64,000 nucleotides of DNA. It comes from Saccharothrix sp. HUAS TT1 (lineage in GTDB: Bacteria > Actinomycetota > Actinomycetes > Mycobacteriales > Pseudonocardiaceae). How positions within the stretch are numbered: position 1 is the first letter of the stretch; each line of letters begins with the position of its first letter. Under the pieces are notes generated by a model. That model was not told the DNA's origin and did no database searches. It saw only the letters and a list, made by a program, of their open reading frames with translations. This document shows positions 36,829 through 44,840 of the stretch, piece after piece. The stretch covers positions 6,200,001 to 6,264,000 of the forward strand of contig NZ_CP160453.1 in assembly GCF_040744945.1 (NCBI RefSeq), in the 5' to 3' direction. A program made the translations under genes and the position numbers.

Positions 36829-37377
36829 ATGGACGGACTGCGGGAGCGGAAGAAGTCGGCCACGCGCCTGGCCCTGCACGAGGCGGCGCTGCGGCTGGCG
36901 CTGGAGCACGGCCCCGACCGGGTGACGGTCGAGTCGATCGCGGACGCCGCGTCGGTGTCCCGCCGCACGTTCTCGAACTACTTCGCCGGCAAGGAGGAAG
37001 CGATCTCCTACGGCGACCTGCTCCGGCTGCGCCGCCTGCTGGACCTGGTCCGATCCCAACCGCCGGGCCCACCGCGACCGGCCCTCGCCGCCGCCGCCGA
37101 GCGCCTGGTGACGGAGGACTTCGACCCGGACTGGCTGACCCGCCGACGCCTGATCGCCCGCCACCCGGCCCTGGTGGCCCACCAGGCGGCCGCCTACGCG
37201 GCGGTGGAGCGCGACCTGGCCGCAGAGATCACCGACCGGACGGACGACGCCAACCCCCTCCGCGCCCGCGTGCTGGCGGCCACCTTCCTCGCCACCCTGC
37301 GCGCGACGACCCAGTACTGGCTGGACCACCCCGACCGCCCGTTGGCGGAGCTGGTGGTGGAAGCCCTATCAGGCTGA
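36829..37377 (+). CDS. TetR-family regulator
   Basis: 182 aa from the ATG at 36829. A TAGACT -10 box ends 8 nt before it, so the mRNA is probably leaderless. The DNA-binding domain (about 3-60) reads GLRERKKSATRLALHEAALRL, then VTVESIADAASVSRRTFSNYFAGKEEAI. It belongs to the same subgroup as the two other TetR proteins in this region (GLRxRKK, SxRTFxNYFxxKE). The C-terminal ligand domain is Leu/Arg-rich (LTRRRLIARHPALVAHQAAAYAAVERDLAAEI). It likely binds the operators at 36773-36795 and 37414-37436, and so could control the MFS operon, itself and the former P450 gene. Confidence 0.92.
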   Translation: MDGLRERKKSATRLALHEAALRLALEHGPDRVTVESIADAASVSRRTFSNYFAGKEEAISYGDLLRLRRLLDLVRSQPPGPPRPALAAAAERLVTEDFDPDWLTRRRLIARHPALVAHQAAAYAAVERDLAAEITDRTDDANPLRARVLAATFLATLRATTQYWLDHPDRPLAELVVEALSG

Positions 37378-37400
37378 CCTGCGGAAACTCGTCGACTTTG

Positions 37401-37437
37401 TTGACATCCGCTAAAACCTGCGCGGCGTGCACGTTTT
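37401..37437 (+). promoter_or_regulatory. TTGACA box with operator AAACNTGC-N7-GCANGTTT (copy 3)
   Basis: A consensus -35 hexamer TTGACA (37401-37406) is followed by AAACCTGC, 7 nt, GCACGTTT (37414-37436), extended to AAAAC/GTTTT. The operator occupies the place of the promoter spacer and -10 region, a repression layout. The only downstream frame is a decayed P450. Confidence 0.65.
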
Positions 37438-37502
37438 GGCACCGTGAGCTACCACTACGCTCAGCAGTGACCGGGTCACGGACCAGGTCGGACGGAACGT
37501 CG

Positions 37503-37670
37503 ATGACCACCGCGCCCCAGGGCAAGCGCCCCGCCCCCACCGGCCGGTCCACCGTCCCCCTGCCAGGCCGGGTTCAGCCGTCGGGACGCCGGGCCCTTCG
37601 ACCCGGCCGCGCGGCCCGCACCTGGCGTTCGAGCACGGTGTGCACTCGCTTCCCGTCACTTGGAATGCCC
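37503..37670 (+). pseudogene. remnant of a cytochrome P450 gene
   Basis: A short frame starts at ATG 37503 with a P450-like start (MTTAPQGKRPAPTGRSTVPLPG; compare the usual CPxxTGRIPLYG). About 80 bp on, two other frames encode parts of the heme-loop region: DAGPFDPAAR in one and PHLAFEHGVHSLP in the next, which resemble the RFDPxR-x-HLAFGHGVHFCLG signature. The Gly after AF is changed and the heme Cys is lost (SLP). The I-helix and ExxR region that should lie between are missing. I read this as a gene with a large internal deletion and frameshifts. It lies behind an intact promoter-operator. Confidence 0.5.
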
Positions 37671-37808
37671 AAGACCGGTACTGCGGATATCGAGGAAGAG
37701 TCGGGTTGTCCGCTTCACTCGTTCGGCTGATGCGGTTGCACTTGTGAGAGCACCATCGTGGGTGGGGTGCCTCATATCGAGAGCACCTGAGGTGAGGAGT
37801 GCTCGGCA

Positions 37809-38339
37809 GTGGGTCGAATCAGCACCAGGGGAAAGTGGACCGAAGCCTCCATTGGCGGGATCAGCGGGTTGAACACGCCCTACATCAAATGGGGAACCCC
37901 GGCCGCCGACCCGCTGGGCGGGCAGAGCGCGTACGAATTCGTGCCGGTCAGCACCTACGCCCACCTCGACGGCACCGAATCCGTGCTGGGCACGTTCATC
38001 CACCACAACTGGGCGGTGGTGATGATGGAGGCGTCGACCTTCACCGCGACCCTCGCCATCGACGTGTACTTCGAGGACGACAACAAGCTCCACTCCTTCC
38101 TCGCCACCTTCAGCCACGAGGAAACGCTCAACGTGGGCGGCTATCAGGACGACCTCGTCACGCTGCCGAAGATCCACGAACCCGATTTCGTGCACGTCGA
38201 CGGAGTCGGGTACACGGTGACGATCACCGGTTTCTCGCGGAACGGATTCCCCAAGACCAATTTCAGCAGCCCCGAGGGCACGAGCAACGACGCTGACATC
38301 ATCGTCAAGTTCGAGCCGAAGAACCCGCAGGGCAGCTGA
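37809..38339 (+). CDS. choice-of-anchor K domain protein
   Basis: 176 aa from GTG 37809 (GAGGAGT ribosome site at 37795-37801). The sequence follows the choice-of-anchor K pattern: YIKWGTPAADPLGGQSAYEF, then SVLGTFIHHNWAV, a beta strand ATLAIDVYFED, and FSHEETLNV followed by DDLVTLP. These domains are usually found on secreted or surface proteins. Here no signal peptide precedes the domain, so it is either cytosolic or exported by another route. The gene is isolated between a P450 remnant and an acetyltransferase gene. Its codon use looks less GC-extreme than the neighbours by eye, a hint of transfer. Confidence 0.7.
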   Translation: MGRISTRGKWTEASIGGISGLNTPYIKWGTPAADPLGGQSAYEFVPVSTYAHLDGTESVLGTFIHHNWAVVMMEASTFTATLAIDVYFEDDNKLHSFLATFSHEETLNVGGYQDDLVTLPKIHEPDFVHVDGVGYTVTITGFSRNGFPKTNFSSPEGTSNDADIIVKFEPKNPQGS

Positions 38340-38402
38340 GCGGGCCACCGACGTCCGCGCCGCCCGCCCGAAACCGGGTGCGGACGGCCGGCGCGGTGGT
38401 GT

Positions 38403-39257
38403 GTGATCGAGGACGTGGCGAACGCACTGGACGAGGCCGCGCGCGTGCTGCGGGCGTGGCAGCACGACGACGCGCCGATGCAACTGCACCCCGGCGACCT
38501 GGGCTGGTTCCGGCGGTTCGGCGAGGAGGCCGCGACCGCGGCGGTGCGGACCTGGGGCCGGGACGGGCGGGTGCTCGCCGTCGGGCTGCTGGACGGTCCC
38601 CGGTTGCTGCGGCTGACGATGGCGCCGGACGCGCGGCGGGACGCGGAGCTGGCGCGGCGGCTGGTCGAGGACATCACCGAGCCGGAGCGCGGTGTGCTGC
38701 CGGCGGATGAGGTCTGCGTCGAGTCGCCGGCCGGATCGCTGGTCCGGGAGCTGCTGTCCGGCGGCGGTTGGCGGGACGGCGAGCCGTGGACCCCGCTGCG
38801 CCGGGACTTGGCGGAGCCGGTGGAGGACCCCGGTGTGCGGGTCGAGGTGGTCGGACCGGAGCGGGCCGGCGTGCGGGCGGCGGTGCAGCGGGCGGCGTTC
38901 GACCGGTCGACTTTCAGCGAGGAGCGCTGGCGGGCGATGGCGGCCGGAGCACCGTACGCCGACGCCCGGTGCCTGGTCGCGCACGACGACCGGGGCGCCG
39001 CGGTGGCGGCGGTGACGGTGTGGTCGGCAGGTCCGGGCAGGCCCGGGTTGCTCGAACCGATGGGCGTGCACCGGGACCACCGCGGTCGCGGCCACGGCCG
39101 GGCGATCAGCGTCGCCGCGGCGGCCGTGCTGCGCGAACTCGGCTCGTCCAGCGCGATCGTCTGCACCCCGAGCGCCAACGCCGCCGCCGTCGCCACCTAC
39201 CGGTCGGCGGGCTTCCGGCAGCTCCCCGAGGTCCGGGACACCTGCCGCGACGCCTGA
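38403..39257 (+). CDS. GNAT-family N-acetyltransferase
   Basis: 284 aa from GTG 38403. The C-terminal half (about 140-284) is a GNAT domain: the acetyl-CoA pyrophosphate loop is MGVHRDHRGRGHGRAISVAAAAVL, followed by ATYRSAGFRQLPEV at the end. The N-terminal half (about 1-135) resembles a degenerate GNAT copy (ALDEAARVLRAWQ, RLLRLTMAPDARRDAELARRLVEDI), as in two-domain mycothiol-synthase-like acetyltransferases. The acceptor is not predictable. A hairpin follows the stop. Confidence 0.85.
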   Translation: MIEDVANALDEAARVLRAWQHDDAPMQLHPGDLGWFRRFGEEAATAAVRTWGRDGRVLAVGLLDGPRLLRLTMAPDARRDAELARRLVEDITEPERGVLPADEVCVESPAGSLVRELLSGGGWRDGEPWTPLRRDLAEPVEDPGVRVEVVGPERAGVRAAVQRAAFDRSTFSEERWRAMAAGAPYADARCLVAHDDRGAAVAAVTVWSAGPGRPGLLEPMGVHRDHRGRGHGRAISVAAAAVLRELGSSSAIVCTPSANAAAVATYRSAGFRQLPEVRDTCRDA

Positions 39258-39289
39258 CCGGTGGGGGCGGCGGACGCCGTCCCCACCGG
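39258..39289. terminator. hairpin terminator after the GNAT gene
   Basis: CCGGTGGGG pairs with CCCCACCGG, with an inner CGGC/GCCG extension, directly after the acetyltransferase stop. Confidence 0.7.
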
Positions 39290-39302
39290 CCGGTCGGGGC
39301 TC

Positions 39303-39790
39303 AGCCCAGCAGGCAGAGCAGGGAGCACGGGGTCGCCGACGACCACGCCGAGTACGACGGCGGGGTGTGGGCGGGCGAGTTGCGCGGCACGTAGCCATGC
39401 AGCCGGTCGGGGTGTCGTAGGCGTAGCCGTAGTCACGGGTCGCGCCGTCGTTGACGCCGGGGTGGGCGATCGGGTTGGTCAGGCCCGCACATGCCGACGC
39501 GGTGGTCCAGTCGTAGCAGATCGCCGCGCCGCCGTACGGGCCGCCCCAAACGGGCGGGTAGCCGTGCACGTGGCCGGTAGCGTCGGTGATCACCTCGGGG
39601 TTGAACGCGATCACGCCGGCGGGCAGCCCGGCCACCGGGGACGGCGCCGCCAGGGGCGAGCTGTCCAGGGCGTAGCAGGTCGTCACGCCCGGCGACGACC
39701 CCGTGGTGGTGGAGCAGGCGCCGACCTGCGCACCGGTCGTGCTGTACGCGGTGTAGGCGTTGTAGGTGTAGTTGCCGACCGCGCCGATGG
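39303..39790 (-). pseudogene. fragment of a large secreted surface protein
   Basis: On the minus strand a protein-like stretch runs from VGNYTYNAYTAYSTTGAQVGA through VIAFNPEVITDATGHVHGY, VWGGPYGGAAICYDWTTAS and NDGATRDYGYAYDTPTGCM, then a frame change leads to GYVPRNSPAHTPPSYS and a stop at about 39303. No start codon, ribosome site or signal peptide precedes it. The Tyr/Gly/Thr-rich, cysteine-spaced style matches domains of long actinomycete cell-surface proteins. It appears to be a piece left behind after deletion. Confidence 0.5.
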
Positions 39791-39993
39791 GGCGGTGGCG
39801 CCGTGATCGGCGGGCGTGGAAACACCTTGGACGGATTTCGTCAACGTCGACACCGCGGCGGGTGCGGTATCGGCCCCGCGGCGGGAACCGCTGTCGCGGC
39901 GGCCGATTCGTCATTCCGCGCGATGGTGGACGCGTTTTTCACCCGCACGCCCCGAGTTCGACCTACCGCCGCACGCCGGAAAGCGGTAGCGCC

Positions 39994-40593
39994 CTAAACG
40001 CGGTCGGGCCCGACCACGGCGAAACCCGTTTCCAACCGCTCGATCATCACACCGATCAGATCGGACAACTCGGGCCGCTGCACGGCGTCCAGCCACCAGC
40101 CGACGACCACTCGCAGGGTCGCCATCACGGTCGCCGCGAACATCGCCGGGTACAGGTCGGTGGCCGGGTCGACGCCGACCCGGGCGGCGACGGCGGCGGC
40201 GAGTTCCCGCTCCTGGGCGGCGAAGGCGGCGATCTGGTGCGGCAGCAGGGCGGGCGTCCGGCGCAGCACGCGCAGCAGCGCCACCCGGTCCGGGTCGATC
40301 CGGTCCGGCACGACCTCGACCAGGGCGGCGCGCAGGGCCCGCAGCACCGGCTCCTCCCCCGGCCTGCCCGCGAAGACCCGGACGAACGCGGCGGCGGTGG
40401 CCACGTCACCGGCCACCACGGCCTCCTCCTTGGAGGAGAAGTAGTTGAAGAACGTGCGCAGGGAGACGCCGGCCTCGTTGGCCACCTGTTCGACGGTCAC
40501 CCCGTCCAGGCCGCGCTCCACGCACAGTCGCAGGGCGGCATCGGCCAACGCCGTCCGCGTGGCCAGCTTCTTGCGTTCGCGCAGTCCCGACAC
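39994..40593 (-). CDS. TetR-family regulator
   Basis: 199 aa from GTG 40593. DNA-binding domain SGLRERKKLATRTALADAALRL, VTVEQVANEAGVSLRTFFNYFSSKEEAV; effector domain includes RVALLRVLRRTPALLPHQIAAFAAQERELAAAVAARVG. It is a paralogue of the TetR proteins at 36829-37377 and 42227-42847. It is the last gene after the MFS exporter on the same strand, 69 bp downstream, with its own inverted repeats in between, so it may be transcribed both with the pump and separately. Confidence 0.92.
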   Translation of the reverse strand: MSGLRERKKLATRTALADAALRLCVERGLDGVTVEQVANEAGVSLRTFFNYFSSKEEAVVAGDVATAAAFVRVFAGRPGEEPVLRALRAALVEVVPDRIDPDRVALLRVLRRTPALLPHQIAAFAAQERELAAAVAARVGVDPATDLYPAMFAATVMATLRVVVGWWLDAVQRPELSDLIGVMIERLETGFAVVGPDRV

Positions 40594-40652
40594 GCGCGAA
40601 AGTGTCGCACCCGCCCACCCGGGAACCCGGACAGGTCGGGCAGGTGCGACAC
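40588..40652. promoter_or_regulatory. inverted GTGTCGCACC repeats before a TetR gene
   Basis: GTGTCGCACC (40602-40611) is repeated in inverted orientation as GGTGCGACAC (40643-40652). A tighter inverted repeat CGACAC/GTGTCG (8-nt spacer, 40588-40607) overlaps the regulator's start codon. This differs from the AAACNTGC-type operator used elsewhere in the region, so the regulator at 39994-40593 probably has its own site. Confidence 0.6.
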
Positions 40653-40662
40653 CGTGTCCCGC

Positions 40663-42198
40663 TCAGTGGTTGGCGGCCATCTCCGCGGCCAACCGCTCGT
40701 CACCGCTCTGCGTCTTGAGCGGCTTCTCCTTGATGAACACCACCGCGAGCAGCGCCAGCACCGCGATCGGCGCGCCGATCAGGAACAGCTCGGCGGTCGC
40801 CGTGGCGTAGATCTCGCGGACGACCAGCCGCACCGGCTCCGGCAGCAGCGACAGGTCCGGCACCGCGCTCTCCGCGCCCGCGGGCGCCGGGCCGAACTTC
40901 TCCTCGCTCAACGACGTCACCCGGTTGGCGAGCACCGCGCCCAGCGCGCTCACGCCGATCGCGCCGCCGAGGCTGCGGAAGAACGTGAGGGTCGAGGTGG
41001 TCGCGCCCAGGTCCCGGGCGGGCACGTCGTTCTGCGCCGCCAGCACCAGGTTCTGCATCAGCAGACCCACGCCGACGCCGAGCACGGCCATGTGCACGCT
41101 GACCATGAACACGCTCGTGTTCGCGTCGATCGTGGCCAGCAGCAGCATCCCGCCGACCATGATCACGCCACCGGAGACCAGGAAGCCCTTCCACTTGCCC
41201 CACTTGGTGATCAGCTGGCCGGCGACGGTGGACGACACCAGCAGGCCGAAGATCAGCGGCAGGCTCATCAGGCCCGCCTGCGTCGGCGTCTTGCCCAGGC
41301 CGATCTGGAAGTACTGGGACAGGAACACCGTGCCGCCGAACATCGCGACGCCCACCAGCGCGCTGGCCAGCGTGGTCAGCGCGACCGTGCGGTTGGCGAA
41401 GATCGTCAGCGGCACGATCGGGTCGGCCGCCCGCGACTCCACCCACACCGCCAGGCCGAGCAGCACCACGCCGACCCCCACCAGCAGCGCGGTCCACGCC
41501 GAGGCCCACTCGAACTGGTGGCCCGCCAGCGTCGACCACACCAGCAGGGTGGACACGCCGCCGACGATCAGCGCCGCGCCCAGGTAGTCGATCTTCACCT
41601 CCTTGCGCACCACCGGCAGGTTCAGCGTGCGCTGGAGCAGCAGGATGGAGGCGAGGGTGAACGGCACGCCGATGAAGAAGCACCAGCGCCAGCCCAGCCA
41701 CGAGGTGTCGACCATCAGGCCGCCGATGAGCGGGCCGGCGACCGTGCCGACGCCGAACACCGCGCCGAAGATGCCCGCGTAGCGGCCCATCTCGCGCGGC
41801 GGGATCATCGCCGCCATCACGATCGTGGCCAGCGCGGTCATGCCGCCCGCGCCGAGGCCCTGGACGACGCGGCTGGCGATCAGCACCTCGACGTTCGGGG
41901 AGAACCCGGCGATGAGCGAGCCGACCACGAACAGGCCGAGGGAGAGCTGGATCAGCAGCTTGCGGCTGTAGAGGTCGGCGAGCTTGCCCCACAGCGGCAC
42001 GGTCGCCGTCATGGCCAGCAGCTCGGTCGTGACGACCCAGGTGTAGACCGACTGCGAGCCGTGCAGGTCGGCGATGATGCGCGGCAGCGCGTTCGACACG
42101 ATGGTCGAGGCCAGGATGGCCATGAACATGCCCAGCATGAGGCCGGACATGGCTTGGACGACTTCCCGGCGCGAGGTCGTGCCGGTTTCGGTGGACAT
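40663..42198 (-). CDS. DHA2-family MFS multidrug exporter
   Basis: 511 aa with 14 predicted helices. Recognisable blocks are STIVSNALPRIIADLHGSQSVYTWVVTTELLA, WGKLADLYSRKLLIQLSLGLF, VDTSWLGWRWCFFIGVPFTLAS and FFRSLGGAIGVSALGAVLANRV. It shares these with the exporter at 34713-36269, so the two are paralogues. An ACTGGGGGGAA ribosome site precedes the ATG. The gene lies between two TetR genes on the same strand (28 bp after the first, 69 bp before the second), the layout of a regulated efflux operon. The substrate is unknown. Confidence 0.93.
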   Translation of the reverse strand: MSTETGTTSRREVVQAMSGLMLGMFMAILASTIVSNALPRIIADLHGSQSVYTWVVTTELLAMTATVPLWGKLADLYSRKLLIQLSLGLFVVGSLIAGFSPNVEVLIASRVVQGLGAGGMTALATIVMAAMIPPREMGRYAGIFGAVFGVGTVAGPLIGGLMVDTSWLGWRWCFFIGVPFTLASILLLQRTLNLPVVRKEVKIDYLGAALIVGGVSTLLVWSTLAGHQFEWASAWTALLVGVGVVLLGLAVWVESRAADPIVPLTIFANRTVALTTLASALVGVAMFGGTVFLSQYFQIGLGKTPTQAGLMSLPLIFGLLVSSTVAGQLITKWGKWKGFLVSGGVIMVGGMLLLATIDANTSVFMVSVHMAVLGVGVGLLMQNLVLAAQNDVPARDLGATTSTLTFFRSLGGAIGVSALGAVLANRVTSLSEEKFGPAPAGAESAVPDLSLLPEPVRLVVREIYATATAELFLIGAPIAVLALLAVVFIKEKPLKTQSGDERLAAEMAANH

Positions 42199-42226
42199 CG
42201 GGTTCCCCCCAGTTGTCGCGGGTGCG

Positions 42227-42847
42227 TCAGGTGCGCGGGACGGCTCGCGGCGGGTCGGCGAGGCCGTCGGCGAGCAGGTCGAGCGCTTCGGCGAGCAGTT
42301 CGTGCAGCGGTGCGGCGGTGCTGGACCAGCGGGCGACGGCCACCCGGAACGCCGCGCCCGTGGCCGCGCCGAGCAGCTGCGGGTAGGTGTCGTCCTCGGC
42401 CAGGCCGACGCGTTCGGCGATGCCGGCGACGAGCTCGCGCTCGAAGGCCTGGCTGCCGGAGAACACCTTCGCCAGCAGCACGGGGTGCTGCTGGACCACG
42501 CGCATCCGGTGCAGCCACAGCTCCCGGTCGTCGGCCAGTTCCGCCGCGACCTCCGCCAGCAACGCCTCGCGCACCGCCGCGGCGGTGGACAGGTGCGCCG
42601 GCTGGGCCAGGACCAGCGCGCGCAGCCGGGGGCCCGCCTCCGGGTCCGGGCCGAGGACGGCGTCTTCCTTGGTGGCGAAGTAGTTGAAGAAGGTGCGCGG
42701 CGAGACGTCGGCGGCGGCGCTGATGTCCTCGACCGTCACGTGGTCGAGGCCGTGCTCGGCGACCAGGCGGACGGCGGCGCGACCCAGGGCGGCCCGGGTC
42801 TGCCGCTTCTTGCGGTCGCGGAGCCCCTCGGCCGCCTGCGTGGTCAC
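42227..42847 (-). CDS. TetR-family regulator
   Basis: 206 aa from GTG 42847. DNA-binding domain GLRDRKKRQTRAALGRAAVRL, VTVEDISAAADVSPRTFFNYFATKEDAV; effector domain AELADDRELWLHRMRVVQQHPVLLAKVFSGSQAFERELVAGIAERVG. Its promoter holds copy 2 of the AAACNTGC-N7-GCANGTTT operator 17 bp from the start. Downstream lies the MFS exporter, so it most likely represses itself and that pump. It is more similar to the regulator at 36829-37377 than to unrelated TetR proteins, which explains the shared operator. Confidence 0.92.
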   Translation of the reverse strand: MTTQAAEGLRDRKKRQTRAALGRAAVRLVAEHGLDHVTVEDISAAADVSPRTFFNYFATKEDAVLGPDPEAGPRLRALVLAQPAHLSTAAAVREALLAEVAAELADDRELWLHRMRVVQQHPVLLAKVFSGSQAFERELVAGIAERVGLAEDDTYPQLLGAATGAAFRVAVARWSSTAAPLHELLAEALDLLADGLADPPRAVPRT

Positions 42848-42864
42848 TGGATCAGGTTAAGCAA

Positions 42865-42887
42865 AAACCTGCACTTACTGCAAGTTT
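42865..42887. promoter_or_regulatory. operator AAACNTGC-N7-GCANGTTT (copy 2)
   Basis: AAACCTGC, 7 nt, GCAAGTTT, located 17 bp upstream of the TetR start at 42847. One mismatch breaks otherwise complete 8-bp arms. Further TGCA words follow at 42887-42898. Confidence 0.8.
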
Positions 42888-42918
42888 GCACTGCCTGCAC
42901 ACTTGTGACCCCTCTCTC

Positions 42919-44121
42919 TCACTTCATCAGCAGCTCGGCGGCCACGACCGTCCCGTCACCGCGGACCTCGCCCGCCACGGCGGTCGCCCGCGCCCCGGTC
43001 TCCGGGGCCAAGGCCGTCGCGAGCGCGGCCGACAGCGACTCGGAGGTCGGCGTCGGACCGTCGTGCGCCGCGCCGATGCCGAGGTCGGCCACCCGACCCG
43101 CCCAGTAGGGCTGGTCCACGCCCTGCGGCACCACGACCTGGGGCGCGCCGGTCCGGGCGGCGGTCGTCGTCGTGCCCGCGCCACCGTGGTGCACGACGGC
43201 GGCCACCCGGCCGAACAGCGCCTGGTGGTTGGCCTCGCCGACGGCGAAGCAGTCGTCCTGGTCGTCGATCAGGGCCAGGTCGGCCCAGCCGCGGGAGATC
43301 AGCGCGCGGCGGCCGTGCGCGCGGACCGCGTCGACGGCGACCCGGGCGACGTCCTGGGAACCGCGCATCGGCATGCTGCCGAAACCCACGTACACCGGCG
43401 GTTCCCCGGCGTCGAGGAACGCCTCCAGGTCGGCGGGCAGCGGGCGCTCGTCGGGCAGGAACCACGCGCCGGTCTGCACGACGTCGAGGTCCGCGGGCTC
43501 GCGCCACGGGTCCAGGACCGGGTCCGTCGCCAGCCAGGGCCGGTCGCCGATGACGTAGTCGCGGACGCCGTCCACGGGCGACAGGCCGATCGCGGTCCGG
43601 TTCGCGTTGAGCGCCGCGCCGAACAGCGCGTCGATGCTCTCGGCGTCCAGCTCCCACAGCACCCGGTTGTCGGTCACCTCCGGCGGGAACGGCCGACCCG
43701 CGTACGCCAGCGGGGCGTGGTGCGGCGACGGCAGGGTGAGCTGCTGGAAGGTCACGACCACCGAGGGGATGCCCAGGGCGTCGGCCAACGAGCGCGCCCC
43801 GGCCTGGGCGGGCATCGCGCCGGTCACCACCACCACGTCGCACCCCTCGGCGGCGGCGGGCAGCACCTCGAACTGGCCGGCGATCAGCTCGGCCGCGCGC
43901 TCGGGCAGGGACGCCGACGGCGACACCGCGGTCGTCAGCGCCTTCGCCGACCGGCCCACCGGGATCAGCGGCACGTCGACACCGGCCAGCCGTTGCGCGA
44001 AGTCCTCGTCCGGCGGCGCGCACATCCGCACTTCCGCGCCGTGCGCCCGCAATTGCAGCGCGAGCGCCACCAGCGGTTCGACGTCTCCGCGCGACCCGTA
44101 CGTCGACAACAGCACTCGCAC
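42919..44121 (-). CDS. family 1 glycosyltransferase (natural-product/vancomycin-GT-like)
   Basis: 400 aa from GTG 44121 (GGGAG ribosome site); the longer frame crosses the promoter. It has the GT-B start VRVLLSTYGSRGDVEPLVALALQLRAHGAEVRMCAPPDEDF of the glycopeptide and macrolide glycosyltransferase group, and the C-terminal sugar-nucleotide site VAAVVHHGGAGTTTTAARTGAPQVVVPQGVDQPYWAGRV. These enzymes move a sugar from a UDP- or TDP-sugar to a natural product or drug. With two exporters and TetR regulators next to it, inactivation of antibiotics or glycosylation of an own metabolite are both possible. No sugar-biosynthesis genes are near. Confidence 0.9.
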   Translation of the reverse strand: MRVLLSTYGSRGDVEPLVALALQLRAHGAEVRMCAPPDEDFAQRLAGVDVPLIPVGRSAKALTTAVSPSASLPERAAELIAGQFEVLPAAAEGCDVVVVTGAMPAQAGARSLADALGIPSVVVTFQQLTLPSPHHAPLAYAGRPFPPEVTDNRVLWELDAESIDALFGAALNANRTAIGLSPVDGVRDYVIGDRPWLATDPVLDPWREPADLDVVQTGAWFLPDERPLPADLEAFLDAGEPPVYVGFGSMPMRGSQDVARVAVDAVRAHGRRALISRGWADLALIDDQDDCFAVGEANHQALFGRVAAVVHHGGAGTTTTAARTGAPQVVVPQGVDQPYWAGRVADLGIGAAHDGPTPTSESLSAALATALAPETGARATAVAGEVRGDGTVVAAELLMK

Positions 44122-44354
44122 TTGGTGACTCCCGTTTTCGCAGGTTGCAGCTTCGAGCGGCGATTCTGCGGCATGACCCGGGCCTTGCCGCAAGACCCCC
44201 TGTGCGCTATAAATTGAGAATGGGAACAGGCGGTATTCCCCTTTCCCGACCCGGTTCGTGACACAGGTCACCCCGTTCAGGTTGTTACAAGCATCCCGCG
44301 GCCGGCGTCCCGTGCTCGTCCAGCACCACCGACGTCACGAGTGAGGACGAAGCC

Positions 44355-44840
44355 GTGGAACCCCGTTTCGCCATCTTCGAGAACGAGATCAGCGCCGACT
44401 TCGCCAAGCGGTTCGCCAACGCGGGCGCGGTCGTCACCCGGTCGCCGCTGCCGAAGGCCACCCAGGAGCTGGTGAGCCTGCGCGCGAGCCAGATCAACGG
44501 TTGCGGCTGGTGCATCGACATGCACACTAAGGACGCCGCGGCGGCCGGTGAGACCGCGGTCCGGCTCAACCTGGTGGCCGCCTGGCGCGAGTCGACCGTG
44601 TTCACCGACGCCGAGCGGGCCGCGCTGGCGCTCGCCGAGGAGGGCACGCGGCTGGCCGACGCCCACCAGGGCGTGTCCGACGGGACGTGGGCGCTGGTGC
44701 GCGAGCACTACGACGACGACCAGGTCGCCGCGCTGGTCTGCCTGGTCGCCCTGATCAACGCGGCGAACCGGCTCGCGGTCGTGCTGCGCCAGAAGGGGGG
44801 TTCCTACGAGCCGGGCGTGTTCGCCGGGTTCGAGGGCTGA
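44355..44840 (+). CDS. AhpD/carboxymuconolactone decarboxylase-family protein
   Basis: 161 aa from GTG 44355 (GAGGA site). The all-helical AhpD-like fold has the redox motif NGCGWCIDMHTKDA, a CxxC followed by His, typical of alkylhydroperoxidase D-like proteins, and a C-terminal LVCLVALINAANRLAVV helix. It probably reduces peroxides or disulfides. ECF41 sigma factors, one of which lies at 14454-15347, usually control such genes; the link is inference. The upstream 233-bp region contains an AT-rich stretch (44210-44222) and is divergent from the glycosyltransferase gene. Its 3' end overlaps the convergent carotenoid oxygenase gene by 37 bp. Confidence 0.87.
   Translation: MEPRFAIFENEISADFAKRFANAGAVVTRSPLPKATQELVSLRASQINGCGWCIDMHTKDAAAAGETAVRLNLVAAWRESTVFTDAERAALALAEEGTRLADAHQGVSDGTWALVREHYDDDQVAALVCLVALINAANRLAVVLRQKGGSYEPGVFAGFEG

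Noticed and set aside
36829..42847. Biosynthetic gene cluster made of exporters, TetR regulators, P450 and glycosyltransferase.
   Set aside because: No scaffold-forming enzyme (PKS, NRPS, terpene or RiPP) is present, and the P450 is a remnant. Efflux and resistance is the simpler reading.
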